From contig CAYZSE010000046.1 of assembly GCA_964481035.1 (NCBI GenBank), positions 1 to 21,438 on the forward strand: a stretch of DNA of 21,438 nt, given 5' to 3'. A program made the position numbers and the translations under genes. The notes beneath the pieces are model-generated. The model was not told the DNA's origin and did not search any database. It saw only the letters and a list, made by a program, of their open reading frames with translations. Source of the DNA: JAAAPF01 sp964481035. GTDB taxonomy: Bacteria; Pseudomonadota; Alphaproteobacteria; Geminicoccales; Geminicoccaceae. Below are positions 7,568 through 15,022 of this stretch, piece after piece (the first letter of the stretch is position 1; every line of letters begins with the position of its first letter).

Positions 7568-8155
7568 ATGCACCGGCTCTTCGTCGCCCTCGACCTCCCC
7601 CGCTACCACAAGGACGCGCTCGCGGCGATGCAGGAAGGCCTGCCCGACGTCCGCTGGACCGACCCCGCCACGCTGCACCTCACCCTCGCGTTCCTGGGCG
7701 AGGTCGACGGTCGCGTCTTCGCCGAGGCCATCGACGCGCTGGGCTGCGTCCATACCCGGCCTTTTCAGCTGGAGCTGCGCGGCCTCGGCCATTTCCCGCC
7801 GCGCGGACCGATCCGCCAGCTGTGGGTCGGCGTCACGCCCGAGCCGGAACTCCAGCGCTTGCAGCGGCGGATCGTCCGCGCCCTGGGCGAGGTCGGCATC
7901 GTTCTCGACAAGCGCAAGTTCGTGCCCCACGTCACCGTCGGTCGTTTCCGGGTGCCGCCACCCGCGTCGCGCCTGCAAGCCTATCTGCAACGCCACAGCC
8001 TCGTCCGCCTGCCTCCCGCGACGATCAGCGACTTTCACCTCTTCTCGAGCTGGCTCGGCGCCGGAGTGCCGCACTACGAGATCGAGGCGAGCTGGGAGCT
8101 CGTGCCCGGCATCGACGAGTACGTCGAGCGGCCGGGCGAGGGCGGCTATTTTTGA
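7568..8155 (+). CDS. thpR: RNA 2',3'-cyclic phosphodiesterase (2'-5' RNA ligase family)
   Basis: A 195-residue protein of the 2H phosphoesterase superfamily. The two catalytic HxTx motifs are present: HLTL with His37 and Thr39, and HVTV with His121 and Thr123. The starting MHRLFVALDLP and the C-terminal FHLFSSWLGAGVPHYE are typical of ThpR/LigT. These enzymes open 2',3'-cyclic phosphates on RNA ends to 2'-phosphates, and in vitro can form 2'-5' links. The ATG at 7568 has a GAGGAGG ribosome site 6 nt upstream, which settles the start. It is divergent from the yfgM operon and converges on the broken peroxidase gene. The 180 bp after its stop hold nothing I recognise. Confidence 0.93.
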   Translation: MHRLFVALDLPRYHKDALAAMQEGLPDVRWTDPATLHLTLAFLGEVDGRVFAEAIDALGCVHTRPFQLELRGLGHFPPRGPIRQLWVGVTPEPELQRLQRRIVRALGEVGIVLDKRKFVPHVTVGRFRVPPPASRLQAYLQRHSLVRLPPATISDFHLFSSWLGAGVPHYEIEASWELVPGIDEYVERPGEGGYF

Positions 8156-8335
8156 ACGGGCGGCGGCGTGCTCCGTCGATGGCGAACGCCGCATCCCGGC
8201 TCGCTCCGATCACCGCCCGCCGTCGCCCGCATCATCGCGGACGCCGGCGGTGCGACGCCGCCGCGACAGCCCGCCCGCCCCTCGCGCGCTCGATCCCGAA
8301 GCGGGCGGCCGCGACGGGTGCGGGACGGTGTCGAG

Positions 8336-9873
8336 CTACGAGACGCTGCGTTGGCGGGCGCGGCGGCGCAGCGCGGCAAGCAGGACGGCACCGGTGGCGG
8401 CGAGCGGCAGCGCCCCGGGGATCGGCGTCACGTAGAGATCGCCGGGCAGGCTCGCCGGGTCGATGTCGGTGTTGGCGAGGATGATGTCGCGCAGGCTCGT
8501 CCCGTAGAGCCAGGCCAACGTGTCCGCGTCGAACAGCCCCGGCGCGTCGTAGAAGTCGGGATCGAGCGCGCGCAGGGCGGCAAATTGGAGCGCGTGAAGC
8601 GCGGCCCCGAGCGGTCCCACCTGCCCGCCGGGCAAGGGGTTCTCGGCGACGGCGCCGATGAAGATCGGGATGTCGGCGGGAAGATGGCCGTCCCCCTCGC
8701 GCTAGGCGTCGAGGACGTGCGGCGGCAGCAGCTCCTCGAGGCTCGCGTCGGGAAAGCCCAGGACGGCGCGCAGCGCGAGGTAGCCGCCGAGCCTGTGGTC
8801 GGCGGCGCGATGCGTCGTCGTCTCGGGCAGGCCGATGACGAAGGTCGCATCGCCGGCCGGTAGCTGGCTGTTACGCAAGGCCTTGGCGAAGACCGTGTCG
8901 ACCGGCTCACCCGACTGATGGGCGGCGCCGCGCAGGAAGTCGTCGAGCGGCACGCCCGCGAGGCAGTTCGTGAAGAAGCAGTCGGCGAGCGGAATCTCGG
9001 TCCGGTTTCCGGCCGCGTCGATGGCGAGCACGGTGTCGGGCACCTGGCTGTGCCCGACCCGCAGGACCGCCGTCGTCGCCTCGTTGATCGCGCCCCGGAT
9101 CGTCGCGATCTGGTTCGGGTCGGGCAGGAAGGTCTCGAGCTCGTCCGGGCCCAGGAACGCGGGCAGCAATTCCTCGTAGACGATCTTCTGGGTCTGCGCG
9201 GTCAAGAGGCGTCGCGCTCCGTCGAAGATCAGGTCGCCCGAGCAGCTCTCGCCGAGCGCGTCGCATTGTGCCTCGAGCCCGTCGGCGAGCTTGTTGTGCT
9301 GGCGGAGAAAGAGGGTGTGCGCCTGCAGCAGCAAGGGATTCTCAGACCCGCGCACGTCCCCCACCGTCGGCACGCCGGCGATGACGGGCGGGGTGCCTCG
9401 CGGCGTGACCTTCACGCGCCCGGTGCCGTCGTTCGCCCGTAGCTGCGCCGTGCGCTCCGGGGTGCTGCCGTAGACGATCGAGCCGTCGAAGGCGGCGGTG
9501 ACGTCGCTGCGCTGCTGGCGCGGGTCGCCGACCCCCGTGCCGTCGATGTGCGCCGCCCGCTGCATCGGCATGACGAAGCGGCCATCGCGGCCGACCGTAA
9601 TGGGATCGTCCGGCGAGATGTCCAGATCGAAAGCGTTCTCGCGGCCCTCGAGCGTCGGCGTGCGGGCGATCTCGTGGCTCACGAAGAGCTGCATCAAGGT
9701 GACGCCGAGATTGGTCATCGGCACCGTGCTGCCCCGGTGTTCGGGCTTGTCGATGGCGTTCAGCACCTCGCGCGGCGAGCGCTGCGCGGGCGGTTCGCCG
9801 ACGCCAGCGCCGCCGCTGCGGGCAGCGCGGTGGCAACCGCCAGCGCGCCCATAAAACACGTCACAATGTTCAC
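8336..9873 (-). pseudogene. Animal-type haem peroxidase with VPLPA/PEP-CTERM-like tail, interrupted
   Basis: Three in-order pieces make one peroxidase/cyclooxygenase-family protein. Piece 1 (GTG at 9873, GGAGGG 5 nt upstream) encodes a signal peptide (MNIVTCFMGALAVATALPAA) but its frame ends at a stop near 9760. Piece 2, in the next frame, runs to 8705 and holds the catalytic domain: distal-His region FVSHEIARTP (His at 9674-9676), FDGSIVYGSTPER, VGDVRGSENPLLLQAHTLFLRQHNKLAD, and proximal-His region RVGHSQVPD (His at 9050-9052). A TAG at 8702-8704 stops it. Piece 3 is in the same frame after the TAG and continues the family alignment (DIPIFIGAVAENPLPGGQVGP, then TSLRDIILANTDID), ending in PIPGALPLAATGAVLLAALRRRAR, a membrane-sorting tail of exosortase type. 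The segment usually found between signal peptide and PSPR is short or missing. It is most likely a decayed gene; two sequencing errors are the alternative. Confidence 0.82.
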
Positions 9874-10353
9874 CTCGTCCCTCCAAGGAAACCGTTTGAC
9901 GAACGCCGACAAGCCGCTTGGCGCGGGAAAACAATGGACTAACGGCAAGGATGTAAGGGCTCAGCCGCTGTGCACAAACGCACATAAACTAGCCCGTTCG
10001 CGAGCGCCGATCGGACGGCGGGCACGATGCGGATCCGGGCGGCGCGCGACCGGGTTCTCGCCGAGCCCCGGGCCCGGCGCCTTTGGTCGCGGTCACCGAG
10101 CGAGCGACCGCACCGCGGGCGGCCGCCCGATCAACCAGCTCGCAAGAATCGGATGTGTTGGGTGTCACGCGCGAGCGTTTCGGCGCGCCGACCGGCCCCC
10201 GAGCGTATCAGGATACACCGCAGCCGCTTGGCGCCTCGGCTATAGTGTCGGTTGAGACGTCGTGGCGCCGGCGGCTCGGGGCTGACCATTCGGATAATTG
10301 CGATAGGCCGCGCCGCGCGCCAGCGTCGCCGCGACCTCGGGGAGGAACGCATC
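9874..10353. other. 480-bp intergenic region between peroxidase relic and binding-protein gene
   Basis: This divergent spacer has no convincing gene; the short open frames in it are Arg-rich shadow translations. It should hold the promoters of both neighbours. The best sign is a TATAGT -10-like box at 10241-10246 on the plus strand, without a good -35. The stretch 9930-9990 is noticeably more AT-rich than its surroundings. No repeat or RNA structure stood out. Confidence 0.4.
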
Positions 10354-11700
10354 ATGCGAGACACGCAGCGCCGGCCGGCAGCGGCACACCAACATCAGCA
10401 ACCGGCGATCGACGACCGCGACCGCTCGGGTCGAGCGAGGCTCGCTCCCGCCGCGGTCGCCCTCGCGCTCCTGGTCGGCGGTGGCAGCAGCACCGCCCAG
10501 GAGATCCCGATCGGTCAGCTCGTCGCCGAGACCGGCGCGACCGCGCCCGTGGCGACCGTGTACGGCCAAGGAATCGCCGATGCCATCGCCTTCATCAACG
10601 CGCAGGGCGGCGTCGCCGGACGAACGCTGCGCCTCGAGACGGTCGACTACGGCTACGATCCGGCGCGGGCGATGGAAATCTACGAGGCCTGGCGAGAGGA
10701 GCTTCAGCCCGTGGTGATCCAGGGCTGGGGCACCGCCGACACCGAGGCGCTGGTCGACGTCGTCGCCCGCGACGAGACCGTCTTCATGTCGGGCTCCGCC
10801 TCGGGCCACCTGACCGACCCGACCGGCCGCTCGCCCTGGACCAGCGCGCCGGCGCCCTACAATTTCTTCTATGGCCCGTCCTATTCGGACGGCTGCCGGG
10901 CGCTCGTGCAGTACGCCGCCGAGCAGTGGCAGCGCTCGCCCGCGGCGACCCGCTCGTCGACCTTCCTCGGCGACCTCTACCGGCCGAAATTCGCCTATCT
11001 CGGCGACAACCACCCGTTCCCGAACGCGCCGCGGGCGGCCTGCATCGAGTACGCGCGCGATCTCGGCTTCGAGATCGTCCCGCCGATTCGCTATGCATTG
11101 ACGCCCGGCGACTTCAAGGCCCAATGCCACGCCCTCGAGCGTGCCGGCGCCGACTTCGCGTTCCTCGCCAACACCGCCGACGCCAATGTCCGGCTGCTCG
11201 AGGACTGCGGGACCCTCGGCGTAGCGACGCAGTTCCTCACCAACGTCTACGGCTGGGACGAGGCCGCGGCGATGCGCGCCGGCGACAGCGGCAACGGCAT
11301 GGTCTGGGTCGTCACGGTCGCCCGCTGGGACGAGGACGTGCCCGGCATGGCGACGGTTCGCGAGGTGGCGCGGCAGAGCGACCCCGAGGGCACCACGCCG
11401 CGCTCGGTGCACTACATCCGCGGCGTCTGCTCGGCCTTCTTCATGCGCGACGCGATCGCCGCCGCGGCCGAGGCGGGCCCCGTCGACGGCGCCGCGGTGA
11501 AGGCCGCCTTCGAGGCGATGCGCGACCACGTCCCGGCGGAGCTCGAAGGCGTCTGCCTGCCAAGCAGCTGGACCCCGACCGACCACCGCGGCACGACCAC
11601 GGTCAAGCTCTACCGCTCGGATCACAACTTCGGCGCGATCACCGCCAGCCACGCCTACACCACGACCATGCCCCTGCGCCCCGACTGGCTCGGTTGGTGA
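10354..11700 (+). CDS. Periplasmic substrate-binding protein, branched-chain amino acid ABC type
   Basis: A 448-residue exported protein of the type I periplasmic-binding fold (Peripla_BP_6, LivJ/urea-type). A long basic N-region of about 30 residues precedes the hydrophobic LAPAAVALALLVGGGSSTAQ signal core. The mature protein opens with EIPIGQLVAETGATAPVATVYGQGIADAIAFINAQGGVAGR, the usual start of the fold, and has the characteristic VIQGWGTADTEALVDVV and LANTADANVRLLEDCGTLG segments. The ATG at 10354 has GGAGGAA about 6 nt upstream. The mature sequence holds several Cys (YSDGCRALV, AACIEYA, AQCHALE, LEDCGT, GVCSAFF, EGVCLP), which could form disulfides. No permease or ATPase gene is nearby, so it is an orphan. 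The next gene, an acetate transporter, begins 27 nt later with its own ribosome site and is probably co-transcribed. The ligand is unknown. Confidence 0.88.
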   Translation: MRDTQRRPAAAHQHQQPAIDDRDRSGRARLAPAAVALALLVGGGSSTAQEIPIGQLVAETGATAPVATVYGQGIADAIAFINAQGGVAGRTLRLETVDYGYDPARAMEIYEAWREELQPVVIQGWGTADTEALVDVVARDETVFMSGSASGHLTDPTGRSPWTSAPAPYNFFYGPSYSDGCRALVQYAAEQWQRSPAATRSSTFLGDLYRPKFAYLGDNHPFPNAPRAACIEYARDLGFEIVPPIRYALTPGDFKAQCHALERAGADFAFLANTADANVRLLEDCGTLGVATQFLTNVYGWDEAAAMRAGDSGNGMVWVVTVARWDEDVPGMATVREVARQSDPEGTTPRSVHYIRGVCSAFFMRDAIAAAAEAGPVDGAAVKAAFEAMRDHVPAELEGVCLPSSWTPTDHRGTTTVKLYRSDHNFGAITASHAYTTTMPLRPDWLGW

Positions 11701-11727
11701 GCCGGCGACACCGGAAGGGACGACGCC

Positions 11728-12366
11728 ATGAACGACCTCGACACCGCGACCGCGCCGGCGCCCGCCCAAGCGTTCGCCCGCGAGCCTCTGAAGCTCGCCG
11801 ACACCACCGCCAACCCCGCGCCCCTGGGGCTGCTCGCCTTCGGGCTCACCACCGTGATGCTGAGCATGCACAATGCCGGCCTCTTCGGCCTGGACGCCAT
11901 GATCCTCGCCATGGCCGTCTTCTACGGCGGCGCCGCCCAGATCTTCGCGGGCGTCTTCGAGTGGCGCAAGAACAACACCTTCGCTGCGACTGCGTTCATC
12001 AGCTACGGCTTCTTCTGGCTGACGCTGGTGGGCATCATCGTCTTTCCCAAGCTCGAGCTCGCAGCGGCCCCGGGCCCGGTGGCAATGGCGAGCTACCTGG
12101 GCATCTGGGGGCTCTTGTCCCTGGTCATGTTCGTCGGCACGCTGCGCTTGAACCGCGCGCTGCAGGTGACCTTCTTCCTGTTGACCACGGTCTTCGCGCT
12201 TCTGGCGATCGGCGACCTCCTCGGCAGCCCGACACTCAAGACCACGGCCGGCTGGGGCGGCATCGTCCTCGGCTTCAGCGCGATCTACACGGGCCTGGCC
12301 CAGGTCATCAACGAGGTCTACGGCCGGGTCGTCATGCCGCTCGGCCAGATGCAACGGGCCGCCTGA
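11728..12366 (+). CDS. satP: Acetate/succinate uptake transporter, GPR1/FUN34/YaaH family
   Basis: A 212-residue membrane protein with six hydrophobic segments. The family signature NPAPLGLLAFGLTT is at about residues 29-42, followed by the conserved GGAAQIFAGVFEWRKNNTFAATAFISYGFFW region. As family knowledge, members such as E. coli SatP form hexamers and move acetate and succinate. A GGAAGGGACG ribosome site precedes the ATG at 11728. The stop (TGA 12364-12366) lies one base before the first N run, and the last 17 bases before the gap reappear after it, so the 3' end should be checked. The upstream binding protein may be a functional partner, but that pairing is not a known transporter design. 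Confidence 0.93.
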   Translation: MNDLDTATAPAPAQAFAREPLKLADTTANPAPLGLLAFGLTTVMLSMHNAGLFGLDAMILAMAVFYGGAAQIFAGVFEWRKNNTFAATAFISYGFFWLTLVGIIVFPKLELAAAPGPVAMASYLGIWGLLSLVMFVGTLRLNRALQVTFFLLTTVFALLAIGDLLGSPTLKTTAGWGGIVLGFSAIYTGLAQVINEVYGRVVMPLGQMQRAA

Positions 12367-12367
12367 G

Positions 12368-12467
12368 NNNNNNNNNNNNNNNNNNNNNNNNNNNNNNNNN
12401 NNNNNNNNNNNNNNNNNNNNNNNNNNNNNNNNNNNNNNNNNNNNNNNNNNNNNNNNNNNNNNNNNNN
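12368..12467. other. Assembly gap, 100 N, with duplicated flank
   Basis: Exactly 100 N. The 17 bases GCAACGGGCCGCCTGAG end the left contig (12351-12367) and recur at 12478-12494, ten bases into the right contig. The bases before the two copies differ. This looks like a placeholder between overlapping contig ends rather than a measured gap. Confidence 0.9.
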
Positions 12468-12564
12468 CCGAGCGGGCGCAACGGGCCGCCTGAGCGCGGC
12501 CCGCCGGGTGCAACCTCGGCATCGCGCGCACGTTCTCATGGGCGACAGGCAAACGAGGACGACC

Positions 12565-13110
12565 ATGAGCACGCGCACGCTTCTCCTCCTGACCTCCCTC
12601 GCCGGCCTCGCCTTCGTCGCGCCGGCAGCGGCCCAGCGGGGCATGGGCGACCCGCAAGGCGTCGCCCGCGGCGGCGAGGTCGAGCGCGCCAGCGTCACGG
12701 GCACCCTGGTCGAGACGGTCGTCACGGAGTGCCCGGCCACGACCGGCCGCGCGCCCACGGGCGTGCACCTCGTGGTCGACCGCGGCGCCGGGGAGGCGGT
12801 GGCGGAGCTGCATCTGGGCCCGGTCGAGGCGGTCGCCGACATCCTCGACGCCGCCGCCCCGGGCGCCCCGGCGGCGGCCGAGGCCTTCCGCACCGACGCG
12901 ATGCCGGCGGACACCTTCGTCGCCATCCGGCTCACCCTCGACGGCACCGCGTTCCGCCTGCGCGACGACGCGACCCTGCGCCCTGACTGGGCCGCGAGCC
13001 GCGGCCCGTTTCGCCGCGACGGTCTTGGCGGGGCGGGGCGCGCCGATCTCACCGCCCGCCCCGCCCCCGCCCGCGGCGGCTGCTGGTGGGACGTCCAGCC
13101 GGCGCCTTGA
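12565..13110 (+). CDS. Secreted protein of unknown function
   Basis: A 181-residue protein with a clear signal peptide (RTLLLLTSLAGLAFVAPAAAQ). I do not recognise the family with certainty. The mature part contains the sequence VTGTLVETVVTECP, then TGVHLVVDRGAGEAVAELHLGPVEAVAD and IRLTLDGTAFRLRDD. This G-x-H-L-x-V ... H-L-G-P ... rhythm recalls small exported OB-fold-like proteins in which a nucleic-acid-like or metal-related beta barrel is predicted, but I cannot name one. The C-terminal 40 residues are Arg/Gly/Ala-Pro rich and probably disordered. The start ATG 12565 has GAGGA upstream and begins at the signal peptide. It follows the first N gap, so its operon link to satP is unsure. The 257 bp after it, up to the transposase remnant, hold no gene I can support. 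Confidence 0.7.
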   Translation: MSTRTLLLLTSLAGLAFVAPAAAQRGMGDPQGVARGGEVERASVTGTLVETVVTECPATTGRAPTGVHLVVDRGAGEAVAELHLGPVEAVADILDAAAPGAPAAAEAFRTDAMPADTFVAIRLTLDGTAFRLRDDATLRPDWAASRGPFRRDGLGGAGRADLTARPAPARGGCWWDVQPAP

Positions 13111-13367
13111 GACGGGCCTCGCACCGCGGCGCCGAGCTTGGGCCGACGGCGACGCAGAGCGTCGCGCCCGCCGCGGGTCGACGAGACCCGAAACCCTGCA
13201 GATCTCGGGCAATGCCGCCCGCGGCGAGATAGGGCGTTTCACCGCCGCTTTCGCCCTCACCCCACCCCCGCCAAACTCCCCGCGGGAGAAACGCCCCTGG
13301 CAATGAAGGTCGTGTCCGAGCGGAGGGTGCAGAAGCCGGCGCTGTTCGGCGGCCGCAAGATGTCGAC

Positions 13368-13547
13368 CTGCCGCCCTACCGTCCGGACTTCGATCCGCTC
13401 GAGCAGGTCTTCGCCACGCTGAAGCCGCTGCCCCGCGTAGCCAGGGCACGAAGGCGCTACTCCCTCGCGAACGTCATCGACGCCCTGCTCGAGCAGCTCG
13501 CGCCGGGCACATGCGCCAAGGACCTAGCCAGTGCCGGATCTGCGTAA
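13368..13547 (+). pseudogene. IS630-type transposase, 3' remnant
   Basis: Fifty-nine codons ending in TAA at 13545-13547 encode LPPYRPDFDPLEQVFATLKP and finish with LASAGSA. This is the C-terminal end of an IS630-family DDE transposase (consensus LPPYSPDxNPIExxFAxLK, with the third catalytic acid, the E of PLEQ, and a closing LxxAGY-like end). Just upstream the frame reads EAGA, also as in the family, but the following residues are garbled and no start or N-terminal two thirds is present. It is therefore a dead fragment. It abuts the 3' end of the outer-membrane protein gene on the other strand. I could not define terminal inverted repeats or a target duplication. Confidence 0.82.
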
Positions 13548-13564
13548 TTCGAACGAGAGAAGCT

Positions 13565-14535
13565 TCAGTGGGGAAAGAGCAGGTTGATCTGCGCCTGGAC
13601 CTGCCAGTCCGGACCGTTCGCCGGGCTCAAGACATTGTAGTAGCTGCGCAAGATGAAGTTCATCGGAAGCTTGCCGATGCGGGTTAGCTTGCTGACGCCG
13701 CCGCCGAGGGGCAGCGTCCAGCGACGGTCGTCGGCTTCCCAATCGGCGGTGATGACCGGCGCCGTGCCGACGGCCCAACCATCGCTAAGATTGTAATTGA
13801 CGAAGGGTTGCAGAACCAGCTGATTCACCTCTTGACGATCATCGTCCCCGGCGAAGGACCAAAGGTTCTGCACGAGCCCTCCGTAGGTCCAGGGACGTTT
13901 GAGGACGAAGACGACGCCGGCGGGCGCCGCACTCCATTTCCCGGTGCCCAGCGTGTCGTCGGTGGCGGTCGGGAAGATGAACGCCGGGCCGACGCCCCAG
14001 GCCACGTCGCCGATCGGCGTTGCGGTCGTAGCCGTGGGCGACAGAAACAGCTGGGGATTGAGATCGCCCAGGCCGAAGCTGCTGTCGCCGCCCGGCGTCA
14101 GCACGGGGTTGGCGATGATCGGCAGGATCGGGCGCACGATGAGGTTCCAGTCCGGCCCGAGCTTGACCGGAACGACCGGCTGCAGGTTCAAGACCATTTG
14201 CGTGCGGTCGAGTTGGCCCACATTGCCGTTGACGTTGAACTGGAACGGAACGGTGATGAGATCGGCGATCGGGTTCTGCGCCCGCTCCTGCAGCGATGCC
14301 CCGGCGGCAGGGCCGTCGGTTCCCTGCGCGAGCGCGATCGGCACTGCCACCCCGACCCAGANNNNNNNNNNNNNNNNNNNNNNNNNNNNNNNNNNNNNNN
14401 NNNNNNNNNNNNNNNNNNNNNNNNNNNNNNNNNNNNNNNNNNNNNNNNNNNNNNNNNNNNNACTGCCACCCCGACCCAGAAGGTGATGCCGATCGCGGCG
14501 GCCTTGAGGATCGCCATGCGCAGCGAGCGCCTCAT
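13565..14535 (-). CDS. MetA-like outer-membrane beta-barrel protein, spans an assembly gap
   Basis: Outer-membrane channel-like protein of the phenol-degradation MetA/neuromedin-U-named family. The mature protein shows the conserved run QNPIADLITVPFQFNVNGN, QPVVPVKLGPDWNLIVRPILPI, FGLGDLNPQLFLSPT, WGVGPAFIFPTATDDTLGTG, VQNLWSFAGDD and ITADWEAD, and ends in LLFPH with alternating beta-strand residues. The ATG at 14535 has GGGAG 6 nt upstream. The signal peptide reads into the 100-N run. Joining the 19-bp overlap on each side of the gap removes 119 bases and leaves exactly 284 codons, giving a continuous signal peptide FWVGVAVPIALAQ and a 283-residue protein. As deposited, the N run shifts the frame. 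It overlaps the upstream small gene by ATGA. The substrate is unknown; the family's naming as phenol-related is not functional proof. Confidence 0.9.
14362..14461. other. Assembly gap, 100 N, with 19-bp duplicated flank
   Basis: Exactly 100 N inside the outer-membrane protein gene. ACTGCCACCCCGACCCAGA is both the last 19 bases before the gap (14343-14361) and the first 19 after it (14462-14480). Both halves encode the same WVGVA peptide. The contigs almost certainly overlap and no sequence is missing. Confidence 0.95.
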
Positions 14536-14795
14536 GCGAGGCTCCCACCCAGGCCGGCTTCGCCCGGCAGCGGCCGACCGACGGCGCCGGGGCCACCGAT
14601 CGAGCCTTCGGGCTCGCGGCCTTCGGAGATCAGCTTGCCGCCGCCGACGCCGGCGCTGCCCCACGAGGCGAGCCGCGCCTGATCGATGACCACCCGAGCC
14701 GATGGTTCTTCGGCCGATGCTGCGTCGACGCCGGATAGCAGGGTGCCCGCCAGGGCCATCGAAGGCATGATGTTCGTCCACGTCTCTGCCGCCAT
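14532..14795 (-). CDS. Small exported protein of unknown function, coupled to the outer-membrane protein
   Basis: An 87-residue protein that I do not recognise. The N-terminal third (NIMPSMALAGTLLSGVDAASA) looks like a signal peptide with an ASA cleavage site. The rest contains ARVVIDQARLASWGSAGVGGG and a Gly/Pro/Glu-rich tail, which looks flexible. Support for a real gene is the ATGA overlap of its stop with the start of the outer-membrane protein (14532-14535), a classic sign of coupled translation, and the sensible signal peptide. The ribosome site before ATG 14795 is weak; an internal ATG at 14768 would give a shorter version beginning at the hydrophobic core. The 227 bp upstream hold no gene. 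It could still be a chance frame. Confidence 0.55.
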   Translation of the reverse strand: MAAETWTNIMPSMALAGTLLSGVDAASAEEPSARVVIDQARLASWGSAGVGGGKLISEGREPEGSIGGPGAVGRPLPGEAGLGGSLA

Positions 14796-15022
14796 CGGAA
14801 GCGTTCCCGAGTGAGCGCCGTATCGCGAGGCGATCGTTGGGCCGAGGGCGTCGTTGCCCGCCCTGCGCCGTAGGGCACGTACCTCGGGGAAGATATCGAC
14901 GCAAGGCTAGGCGTTTGCCCGGCGCCACCGCCGCTGTGGTCGAGGGCTCGTCCACCGAGCCGGAAGCAACCGCATCGGCCGTCGCCTCGGCGGCCCGAGC
15001 TCGCCGGGCCGTCGGCGCTCGT

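Noticed and set aside
10027..10245. 72-codon frame upstream of the binding-protein gene
   Set aside because: Arg-rich, no ribosome site, no recognisable family; it looks non-coding.
13111..13367. Possible gene between the secreted protein and the transposase remnant
   Set aside because: Frames are short, basic and without ribosome sites; the stretch is better seen as decayed sequence.
10083..13449. Very long open frames across the binding protein/satP region on both strands (over 960 codons)
   Set aside because: Low-complexity shadow frames that also read through N; the real genes in other frames are well conserved.
14796..15022. Hairpins and a weak TTGCGT-17-TACGTG promoter-like pair upstream of the small exported gene
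   Set aside because: The -10 box is poor and the hairpins have no T-run; such patterns are common in GC-rich spacers.
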